Below, piece by piece: positions 1-8,718 of a DNA stretch of 64,000 bases. The position numbers and the translations under genes were made by a program. The DNA is from Chakrabartia godavariana (GTDB lineage: Bacteria; Pseudomonadota; Alphaproteobacteria; Sphingomonadales; Sphingomonadaceae). The stretch is taken from contig RKSN01000003.1 in NCBI GenBank assembly GCA_005518185.1, positions 434,001 through 498,000 of the forward strand. The letters are read 5' to 3'. Under the pieces are notes generated by a model. It did not search any database, was not told the origin of the DNA, and saw only the letters and a program-made list of their open reading frames with translations. The first letter of the stretch is position 1. Each line of letters begins with the position of its first letter.

Positions 1-209
1 TGAAACATGGTGGCAGCCTTGGCGCCCATGTCGGCAGTGGTGTTGGTGGTTTCTTCGGTCATCGTCACAAATCCTTGTTCTGAGGCCGGTGCCGTAGGCA
101 CGGGCGAGTCTGCGCCTGAAATGACAGGCTTCGGAGCCTTGGCCCCGCTTGCCGCCTTGCGACGGCTGGCTGCTTTCGCTGCCCCCTTATCTGGTACGGA
201 AGTCGTCAT
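1..209 (-). CDS. Phasin family protein (N-terminal fragment)
   Basis: Only the first 69 codons are present; the gene runs off the left edge. The visible part is a Lys/Ala/Pro-rich, low-complexity N-terminus followed by MTEETTNTTADMGAKAATMF, which resembles the start of sphingomonad phasins, the proteins that coat polyhydroxyalkanoate granules. A second in-frame ATG at position 62 begins exactly at MTEETT and may be the true start, in which case the Lys/Ala-rich part would not be translated. The phasin alpha-helical core lies outside the window, so the family call rests on the N-terminal signature alone. Confidence 0.6.
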   Translation of the reverse strand, partial: MTTSVPDKGAAKAASRRKAASGAKAPKPVISGADSPVPTAPASEQGFVTMTEETTNTTADMGAKAATMF

Positions 210-302
210 GTTGCGATGCACAATATTCGAAGTGCCGCCGATGTGCAAGCATTTTTTGTGCGCTGCAACATAACTGAAAGATTGCGGCGCAAACCGCCAG
301 TT

Positions 303-821
303 TCAGGCCATTTTCCGGCGATAGAGAAACTCGTCGTCGCGGTGGCTGCCGACCATGAAATAGGTGTCGGCGATCCATTCAAACCCGTATCGGTGGTAGA
401 ATCGCTGCGCGCGCGCATTTTCGGCCCAGACCGAAAGGATGATTTCATCGGCCGCGCGCGCGTCGGCTTCGACAAGGACCCAGTCCATCAGCGCCTGGGC
501 AACGCCTGCGCCCTGATGCGTCGCCATGAGGTAGAGCTGCTTCAGCTCGACAACGGTGCGGTCGCCGGGATGATAGTCGAGCGAGACATCAAGGCCGAGC
601 TTGCAATAGCCGACCAGCTGCCCGTCCGCCTCCGCCACGCGGAACAGATAGCGCGGACTGGCGAGCTGCGCGGCAACGACGTCGGGCGCGTAGACGTCTT
701 CGAGAAAGGCGGCGAGATCCTCCGGGCGATAGAGATGTCCGAAGGTCTCGACAAAGCTGTTGCGTCCAAGCGCCGCGAGCGCCGCCGCCTCATGGGCGGC
801 GGGCGCCCGATAGACGATCAT
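303..821 (-). CDS. GNAT family N-acetyltransferase
   Basis: A 172-residue single-domain GNAT protein, which would transfer an acetyl group from acetyl-CoA to an amine. The acetyl-CoA-binding motif A is at about residues 102-110 (HQGAGVAQA, matching Q/R-x-x-G-x-G/A), and the C-terminal motif ENARAQRFYHRYGF is at 134-147. Its ATG overlaps the stop of the upstream acyl-CoA dehydrogenase by four bases (ATGA), so the two are probably translationally coupled. The substrate cannot be read from the sequence. Linkage to acyl-CoA dehydrogenases hints at, but does not prove, an acyl-CoA-related role. Confidence 0.85.
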   Translation of the reverse strand: MIVYRAPAAHEAAALAALGRNSFVETFGHLYRPEDLAAFLEDVYAPDVVAAQLASPRYLFRVAEADGQLVGYCKLGLDVSLDYHPGDRTVVELKQLYLMATHQGAGVAQALMDWVLVEADARAADEIILSVWAENARAQRFYHRYGFEWIADTYFMVGSHRDDEFLYRRKMA

Positions 822-1954
822 GCCGCCGTCGGAAGCGTCAGGGCTTCATAACGGTCGAGGTGCCAGTCGGCCGAACCGAACTGCCCCTCAATCATCGTCG
901 CCCGCTTGAAGTAATGGCCGATCGCCAGTTCCTGCGTGATGCCGATGCCGCCATGCGTCTGGATGGCATTCTGCCCGACGAACTTGGCCGAGCGCGACAC
1001 CTTGGCCTTGGCGAGGCTGACGACCGCCTTGCGCTCTTCGGCCGGCAGGTCGAGCTTCAGCGTTGCCATCAGCGTCATCGACATGATCTGTTCGACTTCG
1101 AGGAACATGTCCGCCATGCGGTGCTGGAGCACCTGGAAGCGGCCGATCGGCTGACCGAACTGCTGGCGCTGCTTCGAATAGTCGAGCGTGCCTTCATGCA
1201 GCTTGCGCGTGACGCCGCAGGCCTCGCCGCACACAGCGACCGTCGCTTCGTCGACGATCTTTTCGATGAGGTCGATGCCCCCCGACAGCAGGGCATCGCC
1301 GGGGATGGCGACGTTTTCGAAATAGACTTCCGACGCCTGGAAGCCGTCAACCGTCGGATAGTCGCGCCGGGTGATGCCGGGCGTGTTCGCGTCGATCAGG
1401 AACAGCTCGACGCCGGCCCGCTCACGCTGGCTGCCGCCGGTGCGCGCGGTGACGAGCAGATGCGTCGCCCAGGGGGCGGCATAGACGACCGACTTGTGCC
1501 CGTTGAGCACATAGCCCGCGCCGTCCTTCTTCGCGGTAGTCGTGACATTGGCGAGGTTGTAGCGGCCCTTCGGCTCGGCATAGGCAAAGCCGATGATGAC
1601 GTTGCCGCCGATGATTTCGGGGATCACGGCATCGGCCAGTGCGCCGCCCGACGCCTTCAGAGCCCCGCCGCCGATCACGACCGTCTGGAGATAGGGCTCG
1701 ATCGCGATGACATTGCCCAGTTCTTCCATCATGATCATGTTTTCAAGCGCACCGCCGCCAAGGCCGCCCTGCTCCTCGGAAAAGGGCGCGGACAGGATGC
1801 CGAGTTCAGTCGCAAGCGCGCGCCAGATACCCGGATCACGGCCGGCGCTGCTGGCAATCATCTTCTTGCGCGTTTCAAAATCATAGGTGTCGGCGAGGAA
1901 ACGGGCGAGCGTGTCGCGCAGCATGTCCTGCGTGTCGGTATAGTTGAAATCCAT
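818..1954 (-). CDS. Acyl-CoA dehydrogenase family protein
   Basis: A 378-residue flavoprotein with the usual three-part acyl-CoA dehydrogenase fold (N-terminal helices, central beta domain, C-terminal helices), expected to introduce a C2-C3 double bond into an acyl-CoA and pass electrons to ETF. The C-terminal part carries THGGIGITQE and then TMIEGQFG, whose Glu falls at the position of the catalytic base of medium-chain enzymes. It is the second of two such genes in a row (the first is 2082-3275), and it overlaps the following GNAT gene by four bases. Paired paralogues of this kind often form alpha2beta2 heterotetramers acting on bulky substrates; that is inference here. Confidence 0.9.
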   Translation of the reverse strand: MDFNYTDTQDMLRDTLARFLADTYDFETRKKMIASSAGRDPGIWRALATELGILSAPFSEEQGGLGGGALENMIMMEELGNVIAIEPYLQTVVIGGGALKASGGALADAVIPEIIGGNVIIGFAYAEPKGRYNLANVTTTAKKDGAGYVLNGHKSVVYAAPWATHLLVTARTGGSQRERAGVELFLIDANTPGITRRDYPTVDGFQASEVYFENVAIPGDALLSGGIDLIEKIVDEATVAVCGEACGVTRKLHEGTLDYSKQRQQFGQPIGRFQVLQHRMADMFLEVEQIMSMTLMATLKLDLPAEERKAVVSLAKAKVSRSAKFVGQNAIQTHGGIGITQELAIGHYFKRATMIEGQFGSADWHLDRYEALTLPTAA

Positions 1955-1979
1955 GTCTTGCCTCTCTCCAGATCAGGGT

Positions 1980-2072
1980 CCCTTCCCGCGGGAAGGGCTG
2001 GGGGTGGACTTGTGGCGCCCAAATACGGGCTGCGCTTGCTCCACCCCTGTCCCCTCCCGCAGGCGGGAGGGG
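1980..2072. repeat. REP-like double hairpin between the two acyl-CoA dehydrogenase genes
   Basis: The 127-base gap holds a perfect 18-bp palindrome CCCTTCCCGCGGGAAGGG (1980-1997) and a 10-bp-arm hairpin CCCCTCCCGC-AG-GCGGGAGGGG (2051-2072). Between them GGGGTGGA and TCCACCCC can pair. The nested arrangement is typical of intergenic bacterial mosaic (REP/BIME) elements. It lies inside what looks like one transcription unit, so it may influence mRNA stability between the two genes. Confidence 0.75.
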
Positions 2073-2081
2073 AGAAGGTTG

Positions 2082-3275
2082 TTAAAGCCCCAGCACCATC
2101 TTCGCGATGATGTTGCGCTGGATCTCGTTCGACCCGCCATAGATGGTGGTCTTGCGCATGTTGAAATAGCTGGGCGCTGCACGATTGGCATATTCGGGGC
2201 CAATCGGATGCTCATTGTCGCCTTCGCCAAAGCCGCGGAAATAGGGCGCGCCATAATGGCCCGCCGCTTCCAGCGTCAGTTCCGTGATGCGCTGCTGGAT
2301 TTCGGACCCCTTGATCTTGAGGAGGCTCGATTCCGGCCCCGGGCCCTTGCCCGACGCCTCACCCGCGAGCGTGCGCAGTTCGGTATATTCGAGCGCGGTC
2401 AGATCCATTTCCAGTTCGGCCACCTTGCGGCGGAAGAACGGATTGGCGAGCAGCGGCCGATCATCGTCCATCTCGGTCTTGGCGATTTCCTTGATCCGTT
2501 CGACACCGCGCTTCGAGGCGGCAACACCGGCAATGCCCGAGCGTTCGTGCGCGAGGAGGAACTTGGCGCAGGTCCAGCCCTTATTTTCCTCATACACGCG
2601 GTTTTCGACCGGAACGCGCACGTCTTCGAGCCAGACTTCGTTGACTTCATGCTCACCGCCGAGCGTGATGATCGGGCGGACTTCGATGCCCGGCGTCTTC
2701 ATATCGACGAGGAGGAAGCTGATGCCTTCCTGCTGCTTGCCTTCCGGATTGGTCCGGACAAGGAAGAAGCCCCAGTCGGCATGCTGCGCCATCGTCGTCC
2801 AGGTCTTCTGGCCGTTGACGACATAGTGATCGCCATCGCGGACCGCCTTGGTGCGCAGCGAGGCGAGGTCGGAGCCCGAACCGGGTTCCGAATAGCCCTG
2901 ACACCACCAGTCCTCGCCCGACAGGATGCGGGGCAGGAACTTGGCTTTCTGTTCGGGCGTGCCGAAGGTGTAGATGACCGGGCCGACCATGGTGAGGCCG
3001 AACGGCATCAGGCGGATGCAGTCCGCCCGCGCGGTTTCTTCCGACCAGATGTAGCGCTGCGTCGGCGTCCAGCCGGTGCCGCCATATTCGACCGGCCAGG
3101 CCGGGGCCACCCAGCCCTTCTTGGCCAGCACCTTGTGCCAGCTCAGGAAATCTTCCTTGGAAAGCTCATCGCCTTCATCCTGCTTGCCACGCAGTTCGGC
3201 GGGATAGTTCTCCGCAATGAAGGTGCGGACCTCATCGCGGAAGGCAATCTCTTCGGGGCTGAATTCAAGATTCAT
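2082..3275 (-). CDS. Acyl-CoA dehydrogenase family protein
   Basis: A 397-residue acyl-CoA dehydrogenase, with QGYSEPGSGSDLASL (FAD/substrate region) and the C-terminal IYGGSNEIQRNI. In medium-chain enzymes the catalytic Glu sits in the segment aligned with YGGSNE; here that residue is Gly. A Glu in LLAHERSG lies where isovaleryl- and long-chain-type enzymes keep their base. It is the first gene of the minus-strand unit that continues with the second dehydrogenase and the GNAT gene. The promoter region at 3276-3384 is shared with a divergent MFS transporter and contains a perfect palindrome. The substrate is unknown. Confidence 0.9.
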   Translation of the reverse strand: MNLEFSPEEIAFRDEVRTFIAENYPAELRGKQDEGDELSKEDFLSWHKVLAKKGWVAPAWPVEYGGTGWTPTQRYIWSEETARADCIRLMPFGLTMVGPVIYTFGTPEQKAKFLPRILSGEDWWCQGYSEPGSGSDLASLRTKAVRDGDHYVVNGQKTWTTMAQHADWGFFLVRTNPEGKQQEGISFLLVDMKTPGIEVRPIITLGGEHEVNEVWLEDVRVPVENRVYEENKGWTCAKFLLAHERSGIAGVAASKRGVERIKEIAKTEMDDDRPLLANPFFRRKVAELEMDLTALEYTELRTLAGEASGKGPGPESSLLKIKGSEIQQRITELTLEAAGHYGAPYFRGFGEGDNEHPIGPEYANRAAPSYFNMRKTTIYGGSNEIQRNIIAKMVLGL

Positions 3276-3320
3276 CGGACAGACTCCAGGTAACCTCTCT
3301 TGACGAACGGATAGGAACAG

Positions 3321-3336
3321 TTGACGTTAACGTCAA
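3321..3336. promoter_or_regulatory. Perfect 16-bp palindrome, candidate operator
   Basis: TTGACGTTAACGTCAA is identical to its reverse complement. It sits 45 bases upstream of the minus-strand dehydrogenase start and 49 bases upstream of the plus-strand MFS start, the classic place for one regulator to control both. The pattern resembles operators of regulators of acyl-CoA and branched-chain degradation genes in proteobacteria (the LiuR-type TTTACG...CGTAAA family); the identity of the regulator is inference, and no regulator gene is adjacent. Confidence 0.6.
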
Positions 3337-3384
3337 TCGGGGCAACGCGCTATTTTGCGGGATATGCCCGAAAGGGAGATGCAC

Positions 3385-4569
3385 ATGGACGAGTGGCGCC
3401 GGGGCTGGCCGGTTGTGGCAGGCGCAGCGCTTGCCGCGGCGACGGGGATCAACCTCCTCTACTACGTCTTCAGCATCTTCATTCCGCCGCTTCAGCAAGA
3501 GACCGGATGGACGCTCGGGCAGTTCAGCCAGCTGCAGGCGCTGGTCGGGCTCGGGTCGCTGACGGCCCCCGCCGTCGGCTGGGCGATGGACCGCCACGGC
3601 GTGCGCCCCGTCTATGCAATGGGCATGGCAATGCTGACGCTGCTGTTCCTGACCATCGCCGTCCTGCCCTTCGTGCCGACGCTGTTTGGCGTCATGGTGT
3701 TCATCACCGGGCTGATCGGGGTGTGGACGTCGTCCATGGCCTATACCCGCGCGGTCGCGGGCTGGTTTCACCACAACAGGGGCATGGCGCTTGCGCTCGC
3801 GGCCACCGGCCTGTCGCTCTCCGCCGTGCTGATGCCGCCGCTGTTCGGGCTGGTGATCGATACGCAGGGCTGGCGCGCGGGCTATGTCCTGCTCGCCGCA
3901 CTGAGCGGGCTTATCGGCGTGCCGGCCATCCTCTTCCTTCTGAAAGGGACGCCCGATCCGCGCCACGCCCCGGCCGACCCCGAAGACACCGACCCGTCGG
4001 TCTTGCGCTCCCCCGCCTTCTGGCTGCTGGTCGCCAGCATGTTCTGCCTTAACCTGCCGGGATCGGGCATGTTGAGCCAGATGGTCCCCATGATGCTGGA
4101 AGAAGGGATCAGCGCGCGGACGGCAGCGCTCGGCATCTCGGCCTTTGCCGCCGGGCAGGTCGCCGGGCGGCTCGCCTGCGGTTATCTGCTCGATCGCGCG
4201 CATCCCCAGCGCGTCGCCTTTTTCTTCACGCTCGTACCTGCCATCGGCTGCTTCCTGTTGTGGCACCTGACGGGTAGCCCGCTCGTCGCCTTTCTCGCGG
4301 TCGCCGCCATCGGCGTGCAGCAGGGCGCGGAGGTGGATGTCTTTGCGTTCTTCGTCGCGCGCCGCTTTGGCCTTGTCCGCTACGGGGCGATCTATGGCTG
4401 GATCCAGGTCGCGGCCTGGCTCTCCACCATTGCGGGCGTGCTGAGCTTCGGGAAGGTGCATGACCTCACCGGCAGCTACGCGATGTTCCAGCTGGCGGGC
4501 GCCTTTGCCTATGCCGCAGGCGCCTGCCTGATCGCGATGGTCAGCCTGCCACCCGTGCGGCGGGCCTGA
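3385..4569 (+). CDS. MFS transporter
   Basis: A 394-residue polytopic protein with about 12 hydrophobic helices in two six-helix halves, and the loop motif GWAMDRHGVRPV (G-x-x-x-D-R-x-G-x-R) between helices 2 and 3 that marks the major facilitator superfamily. I chose ATG 3385 because GGGAG lies six bases upstream; in-frame starts at 3355 (TTG), 3364 and 3379 are possible. It is divergent from the acyl-CoA dehydrogenase unit and probably shares its operator, so it may import the carboxylate that those enzymes degrade. That link is inference; homologues include oxalate/formate-antiporter-like carriers. Confidence 0.88.
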   Translation: MDEWRRGWPVVAGAALAAATGINLLYYVFSIFIPPLQQETGWTLGQFSQLQALVGLGSLTAPAVGWAMDRHGVRPVYAMGMAMLTLLFLTIAVLPFVPTLFGVMVFITGLIGVWTSSMAYTRAVAGWFHHNRGMALALAATGLSLSAVLMPPLFGLVIDTQGWRAGYVLLAALSGLIGVPAILFLLKGTPDPRHAPADPEDTDPSVLRSPAFWLLVASMFCLNLPGSGMLSQMVPMMLEEGISARTAALGISAFAAGQVAGRLACGYLLDRAHPQRVAFFFTLVPAIGCFLLWHLTGSPLVAFLAVAAIGVQQGAEVDVFAFFVARRFGLVRYGAIYGWIQVAAWLSTIAGVLSFGKVHDLTGSYAMFQLAGAFAYAAGACLIAMVSLPPVRRA

Positions 4570-4602
4570 ACGCCCGACCGGGAACGAAACCGCACCTGAA
4601 GT

Positions 4603-4674
4603 CCGTTTGTGTCGAGCGCAGTCGAGACACGTTGTCCGGTGTCTCCATCCCTCGACTTCGCTCGGGACAAACGG
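4603..4674. repeat. REP-like inverted repeat (CGAGCG-AGTCGAG family)
   Basis: Two 24-base arms, 4603-4626 and 4651-4674, are inverted copies with three mismatches (starting CCGTTTGT and ending with the complement of CGAGCGAAGTCGAG). An inner pair, GAGACAC and GTGTCTC, can extend the structure. It fills the gap between the convergent MFS and glnD genes, where it could act as a bidirectional transcript end. A degenerate relative is at 13665-13709. Confidence 0.75.
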
Positions 4675-4701
4675 GGGTTCGTCCCGCACCTGCGGGCCTG
4701 A

Positions 4702-7464
4702 TCAGGCTGCCTTTGCCGCCTTGCGCGGACCCGAGGCCGCGTCGAGCAGCTGCTTTTCAAGCGCTGCGATGCGCGTGCTGCTGGTGATCTTGTCGCCCGT
4801 CAGATCGGTCACGTAGAAGGTATCGACCGCGCGTTCCCCGTAGGTCGCGATATGGGCCGAATGGATCGTCACCTTCGCCTCGAACAGCGCATAAGCGAGA
4901 TCGTAGAGCAGCGCGGGACGGTCGCGGGCATTGGCCTCGATCACAGTGTAGCGGTTGGACGCGCGGTTATCGATCAGGATGTTGGGCGCGATGTCGAACG
5001 CCTCGGCCCGCGCGCGCGGCAGCGGGCGGGCGGCGAGCCGCTCGACCAGCTTGGCCCGGTTGGCGAGTGCATCGGCAATCGCCTGTTCGATCCGCTGGAG
5101 CTGGTGCACATCGTCGAACGGGCGGCCGATCGGATCCTGCACGAGGAAATTGTCGAGCGCCATGCCGTCACGCGTCGTGTGGATGCGCGCGTCGATGATG
5201 CTGCCCCCGGCGAGGTGGATGCCGCCCGCAATGCGGTAGAACAGGCCGGGATGGTCGGCGGCGTAGACGGTGACGAGTGTCGCGCCGCGCGACGGGTAGA
5301 CGGTGGCCGCAATCGACAGGTCGGCCTTGCCCGCATTGTCGACGTGGCGGGCGTTGCTTTCCAGAACGTCGTCGGGCTCTGCCACCCAATAGGGTTCGGC
5401 CAGACGCTTGGTATAGGCGTTGAACTTGGCGGGCGGCCAGGCAAGCGCCTCGGCGAGCAGTTCCTGCTTCAGCCGGACACGGTCGGCACGGCCGCGCTGC
5501 TTGTGGCCCAGACGCAGGACCTCTTCGGCCGATTCGAACAGTTCAGACAGCAATTGACGCTTCCAGCTGTTCCAGACGCCCGGCCCCACTGCGCGGATAT
5601 CAACCACGGTCAGCACCAGCAGCAGGCGGAGCCGCTCTGGCGACTGCACTATGCCGGTAAAGTCGAGCACGGTCTTGAAGTCCGACAGGTCGCGCTTGAA
5701 CGCGGTCGCCGACATCAGCAGATGCTGGCGGACGAGCCAGGACACGGTTTCGGTTTCCGCCGCCGTCAGCCCGAAGCGCGGACACAGTTTGAGCGCGATC
5801 TCCGCCCCCAATATGCTGTGGTCGCCGCCGCGCCCCTTGGCGATGTCATGCAGCAGCACCGCAACATAGAGCACCCGGCGCGACACGACCTGCCGCAGGA
5901 TCACCGTTGCGAGCGGATGGTCCTCGCCCAGCGCACCTTTTTCAATCCGCGACAAAAGGCCGATCGCGCGGATCGAATGTTCGTCCACCGTATAATGGTG
6001 GTACATGTCGAACTGCATCTGCGCGACGACACGGCCAAAGTCGGGCACAAAGCGGCCAAACACCGTCGCTTCGTTCATCCAGCGCAAGACCGTTTCGGGG
6101 TCACGCGGTGACGTCAAAACGTCAAGAAACAAGGCGTTGGCGCGGCGGTCGCTGCGGACTTTCGCGTCGATCAGCTTGGCATCGCGCGCCGCGACACGCA
6201 TCGCCTGCGGGTGGATTTCCACATTCTGCGAATCCGCCAGCGCGAACATCTCGATGAGCCGTACCGGGTCTTCGGCGAAAAAGCCGTCGTGCGGCAGTGC
6301 AAGGCGACCGCGATCCAGCACGAAACCGTTAAGCTTCTTGGGCGAGCGCCGCAGCCCGGACAGGCTCGGCAGCGTGAAGCGCCGTCCCTTGGTCGCATGG
6401 GCATCATCAAGATGCGCGAGGAACACGCCGGTCAGGTCGCCCACGACCTTCGCGTTCAAGAAGTAATGCTGCATGAAGCGTTCGACCGCCGAGCGACCGG
6501 GACGGTCATTATACCGCATCCGCGTCGCGATCTCGCGCTGGACGTCAAAGGTCAGCCGCTCCTCAGGGCGCTTGGCAATCAGATGCAGGTGGCAGCGCAC
6601 CGCCCAGAGAAAATTCTCCGCCTTCTGGAACTGGCGCAGCTCGCCCGCCGTCAGCAGGCCCTTGTCGACCAGTTCGGGCACGGTGGTCACGCGGAAGAGA
6701 TATTTGCCGATCCAGAAGAGCGTGTGCAGGTCCCTCAGGCCGCCTTTGCCTTCCTTGAGGTTCGGCTCCACGACATAGCGGCTGTCGCCCATGCGCTTGT
6801 GGCGCTCATCCCGCTCGGCGAGCTTTTCGGTGATGAAGGTGCGCGCGGTGCCTGCCACGACGTCGGCGGCAAAGCGAGCCGAGGCCTCCTCGTACAGCCG
6901 CTCATCGCCCCAGACATAGCGCCCTTCCAGGAGCGCCGTGCGGATCGTCAGATCCTCCTTTGCCATGCGGATCATCTCGTCGAGCGACCGGCTGGAATGC
7001 CCGACCTTCAGGCCGAGATCCCACAGCGTGTAGAGCATCGATTCGATGACCTGCTCCGACCAGCCCGTCTGCTTGTAGGGCGTCAGAAACGCGATATCGA
7101 CGTCGGACTGCGGCGCCATCTCGCCACGGCCATAGCCCCCCACAGCGAGGAGCGCGATCCGCTCCGACGCGGTCGGGTTGTTGAGCGGATAGAGGCGCTG
7201 CAGCGTGAAATCATAGATCAGGCGCAGCACCTGATCGGTGAGGAAGGCATAGCTGGCGGCCGCTTCCCGCCCCTGGCTGGGCCGCGCCTCCAGCCGCCGC
7301 GCAATAACGTCGCGCCCGGCCTCCAGTGCAGGCTTGAGCAGCGCCACCGACGCCGCACGCAGCTTTGTCGCGTCCGTGCCCTCCAGCGCCATCAACGCGT
7401 CGGACAGCGACCGCCGCTCAATAATGGCGCGCCGTTGCGGCACGAGATCAAATAGTTGCGTCAT
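4702..7464 (-). CDS. glnD: [Protein-PII] uridylyltransferase / uridylyl-removing enzyme
   Basis: GlnD senses glutamine and attaches or removes UMP on PII proteins (GlnB/GlnK), setting nitrogen assimilation. The 920-residue length is normal. The nucleotidyltransferase signature GGYGRGE (109-115) with DVD (121-123) is intact, followed by the uridylyltransferase helical domain, an HD hydrolase domain (LLHDIAKGRGGDHS in the centre) and two C-terminal ACT domains (beginning with VTVYAADHPGLFYRIAG and DRPALLYDLAYALF) that bind glutamine. It is monocistronic and convergent with the MFS gene, separated by a REP-like hairpin. Confidence 0.97.
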   Translation of the reverse strand: MTQLFDLVPQRRAIIERRSLSDALMALEGTDATKLRAASVALLKPALEAGRDVIARRLEARPSQGREAAASYAFLTDQVLRLIYDFTLQRLYPLNNPTASERIALLAVGGYGRGEMAPQSDVDIAFLTPYKQTGWSEQVIESMLYTLWDLGLKVGHSSRSLDEMIRMAKEDLTIRTALLEGRYVWGDERLYEEASARFAADVVAGTARTFITEKLAERDERHKRMGDSRYVVEPNLKEGKGGLRDLHTLFWIGKYLFRVTTVPELVDKGLLTAGELRQFQKAENFLWAVRCHLHLIAKRPEERLTFDVQREIATRMRYNDRPGRSAVERFMQHYFLNAKVVGDLTGVFLAHLDDAHATKGRRFTLPSLSGLRRSPKKLNGFVLDRGRLALPHDGFFAEDPVRLIEMFALADSQNVEIHPQAMRVAARDAKLIDAKVRSDRRANALFLDVLTSPRDPETVLRWMNEATVFGRFVPDFGRVVAQMQFDMYHHYTVDEHSIRAIGLLSRIEKGALGEDHPLATVILRQVVSRRVLYVAVLLHDIAKGRGGDHSILGAEIALKLCPRFGLTAAETETVSWLVRQHLLMSATAFKRDLSDFKTVLDFTGIVQSPERLRLLLVLTVVDIRAVGPGVWNSWKRQLLSELFESAEEVLRLGHKQRGRADRVRLKQELLAEALAWPPAKFNAYTKRLAEPYWVAEPDDVLESNARHVDNAGKADLSIAATVYPSRGATLVTVYAADHPGLFYRIAGGIHLAGGSIIDARIHTTRDGMALDNFLVQDPIGRPFDDVHQLQRIEQAIADALANRAKLVERLAARPLPRARAEAFDIAPNILIDNRASNRYTVIEANARDRPALLYDLAYALFEAKVTIHSAHIATYGERAVDTFYVTDLTGDKITSSTRIAALEKQLLDAASGPRKAAKAA

Positions 7465-7554
7465 GGCTCAGCCGATATGCGCATTCGTGCCTTTGCGCAC
7501 AAGGACGATTGGCGCTGCGCGGACAAACCGCTAGGCAGGGGGTGAGGGAAGAGC

Positions 7555-8718
7555 GTGGACAGCCAGAAACTCCAGTCAATCGCGCAGCAGGGCTTTGCCG
7601 CCCTGCAGCAGCAGGATTTCAGATCCGCCTATGACCGGTTCGCCGAGATCATCCGGGCGGGTGCTGCAAGCGGACCGATCTGGTATCTCCATGCCGATGC
7701 CGCTTTTGGCCTTGGCCGCGCCGACGAGGCAGAGGCCTCGCTCACCCGGGCGCTGTCGGATGACCCGAACAATATTCCCGCCATCATCCTGCGCGCCGAC
7801 ATCTTCTCGGCCAGAGGCGAGGATCGCAATGCCATTGCCTGGTATCAGCGGGCGACCGCGCTCGCGGCAGGGGCCACTGGCCTGTCGCCGACCATCCAGA
7901 ACCGGCTCGCCCATGCCGAGGCACGCCGCGTCGCGCTGACGGCCGGGTTCGAAACCCATCTCGCCACCACGGTGGCCGATGCCGGCATCGATACCGCGAC
8001 GCTCGATCCGCGCTTTGCCGAATCGCTGGCCATCCTGACCGGCCGCCAGCAGCCCTTTTATCAGGAGCCGAAGACCTTCTTCTATCCGGGTCTGCCGCAT
8101 ATCGCCTTTTACGACACGTCGCGCTTTGACTGGGTGGCGGACCTTGAGGCGGCCTATCCGGCGATCCGGGCCGAAGCGCTTGCCATGCTGGCCAGCCGCG
8201 AAGGGGCGAGCCCCTATGTCCAGGCGGAGGACCACCTTCCCGACCGGACGCACGAACTGACCAACAACCCGAAATGGAGCGCCTATCGTTTCTGGGAAAA
8301 TGGCCAGTTCTTCGAAGCGAACGCCGCACGCTGCCCCGCGACGGTCAATGCCATCGCCCGCCTGCCCCTGCCGCAGATCAAGGCGCGGTCGCCCATGGCG
8401 ATCTTTTCCATTCTGGAGCCGCACACACATATCCCGCCGCACAATGGCATGTTCAACACCCGCCTCATCTGCCACCTGCCGCTGATCGTGCCGGACGGGT
8501 GCCGCCTGCGCGTCGGCAACCACAGCCGCACGGTTGAGGAAGGCAAGGTGCTGATCTTTGACGACAGCATCGAACATGAGGCCTGGAACGACAGCGACGA
8601 CGTCCGTGTCATCCTGCTGTTCGAAATCTGGCGACCCGAGCTGAGCGCCGACGAGGTCAAGGCGCTCACCGCGCTGTACGAGGCCGTCAGCCTTTATCCT
8701 CAATCAGGATCCGCCTGA
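7555..8718 (+). CDS. TPR and aspartyl/asparaginyl beta-hydroxylase domain protein
   Basis: A 387-residue protein with two parts. Residues 1-110 form about three TPR-type helical pairs (GFAALQQQDFRSAYDRFAEI, then a canonical repeat with Asp-Pro-Asn-Asn). Residues from about 170 to 380 match the Asp/Asn beta-hydroxylase family of 2-oxoglutarate/Fe(II) oxygenases: histidines at 290, 292 and 296 in EPHTHIPPHNG and His341 in DSIEHEAWN are candidate metal ligands. The start is GTG, preceded by GAGGGAA. The TPR part may dock the protein substrate, or it may modify a lipid or small molecule as LpxO-like enzymes do. The substrate is unknown. The 3' end overlaps mutS by 32 bases on the opposite strand. 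Confidence 0.85.
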   Translation: MDSQKLQSIAQQGFAALQQQDFRSAYDRFAEIIRAGAASGPIWYLHADAAFGLGRADEAEASLTRALSDDPNNIPAIILRADIFSARGEDRNAIAWYQRATALAAGATGLSPTIQNRLAHAEARRVALTAGFETHLATTVADAGIDTATLDPRFAESLAILTGRQQPFYQEPKTFFYPGLPHIAFYDTSRFDWVADLEAAYPAIRAEALAMLASREGASPYVQAEDHLPDRTHELTNNPKWSAYRFWENGQFFEANAARCPATVNAIARLPLPQIKARSPMAIFSILEPHTHIPPHNGMFNTRLICHLPLIVPDGCRLRVGNHSRTVEEGKVLIFDDSIEHEAWNDSDDVRVILLFEIWRPELSADEVKALTALYEAVSLYPQSGSA

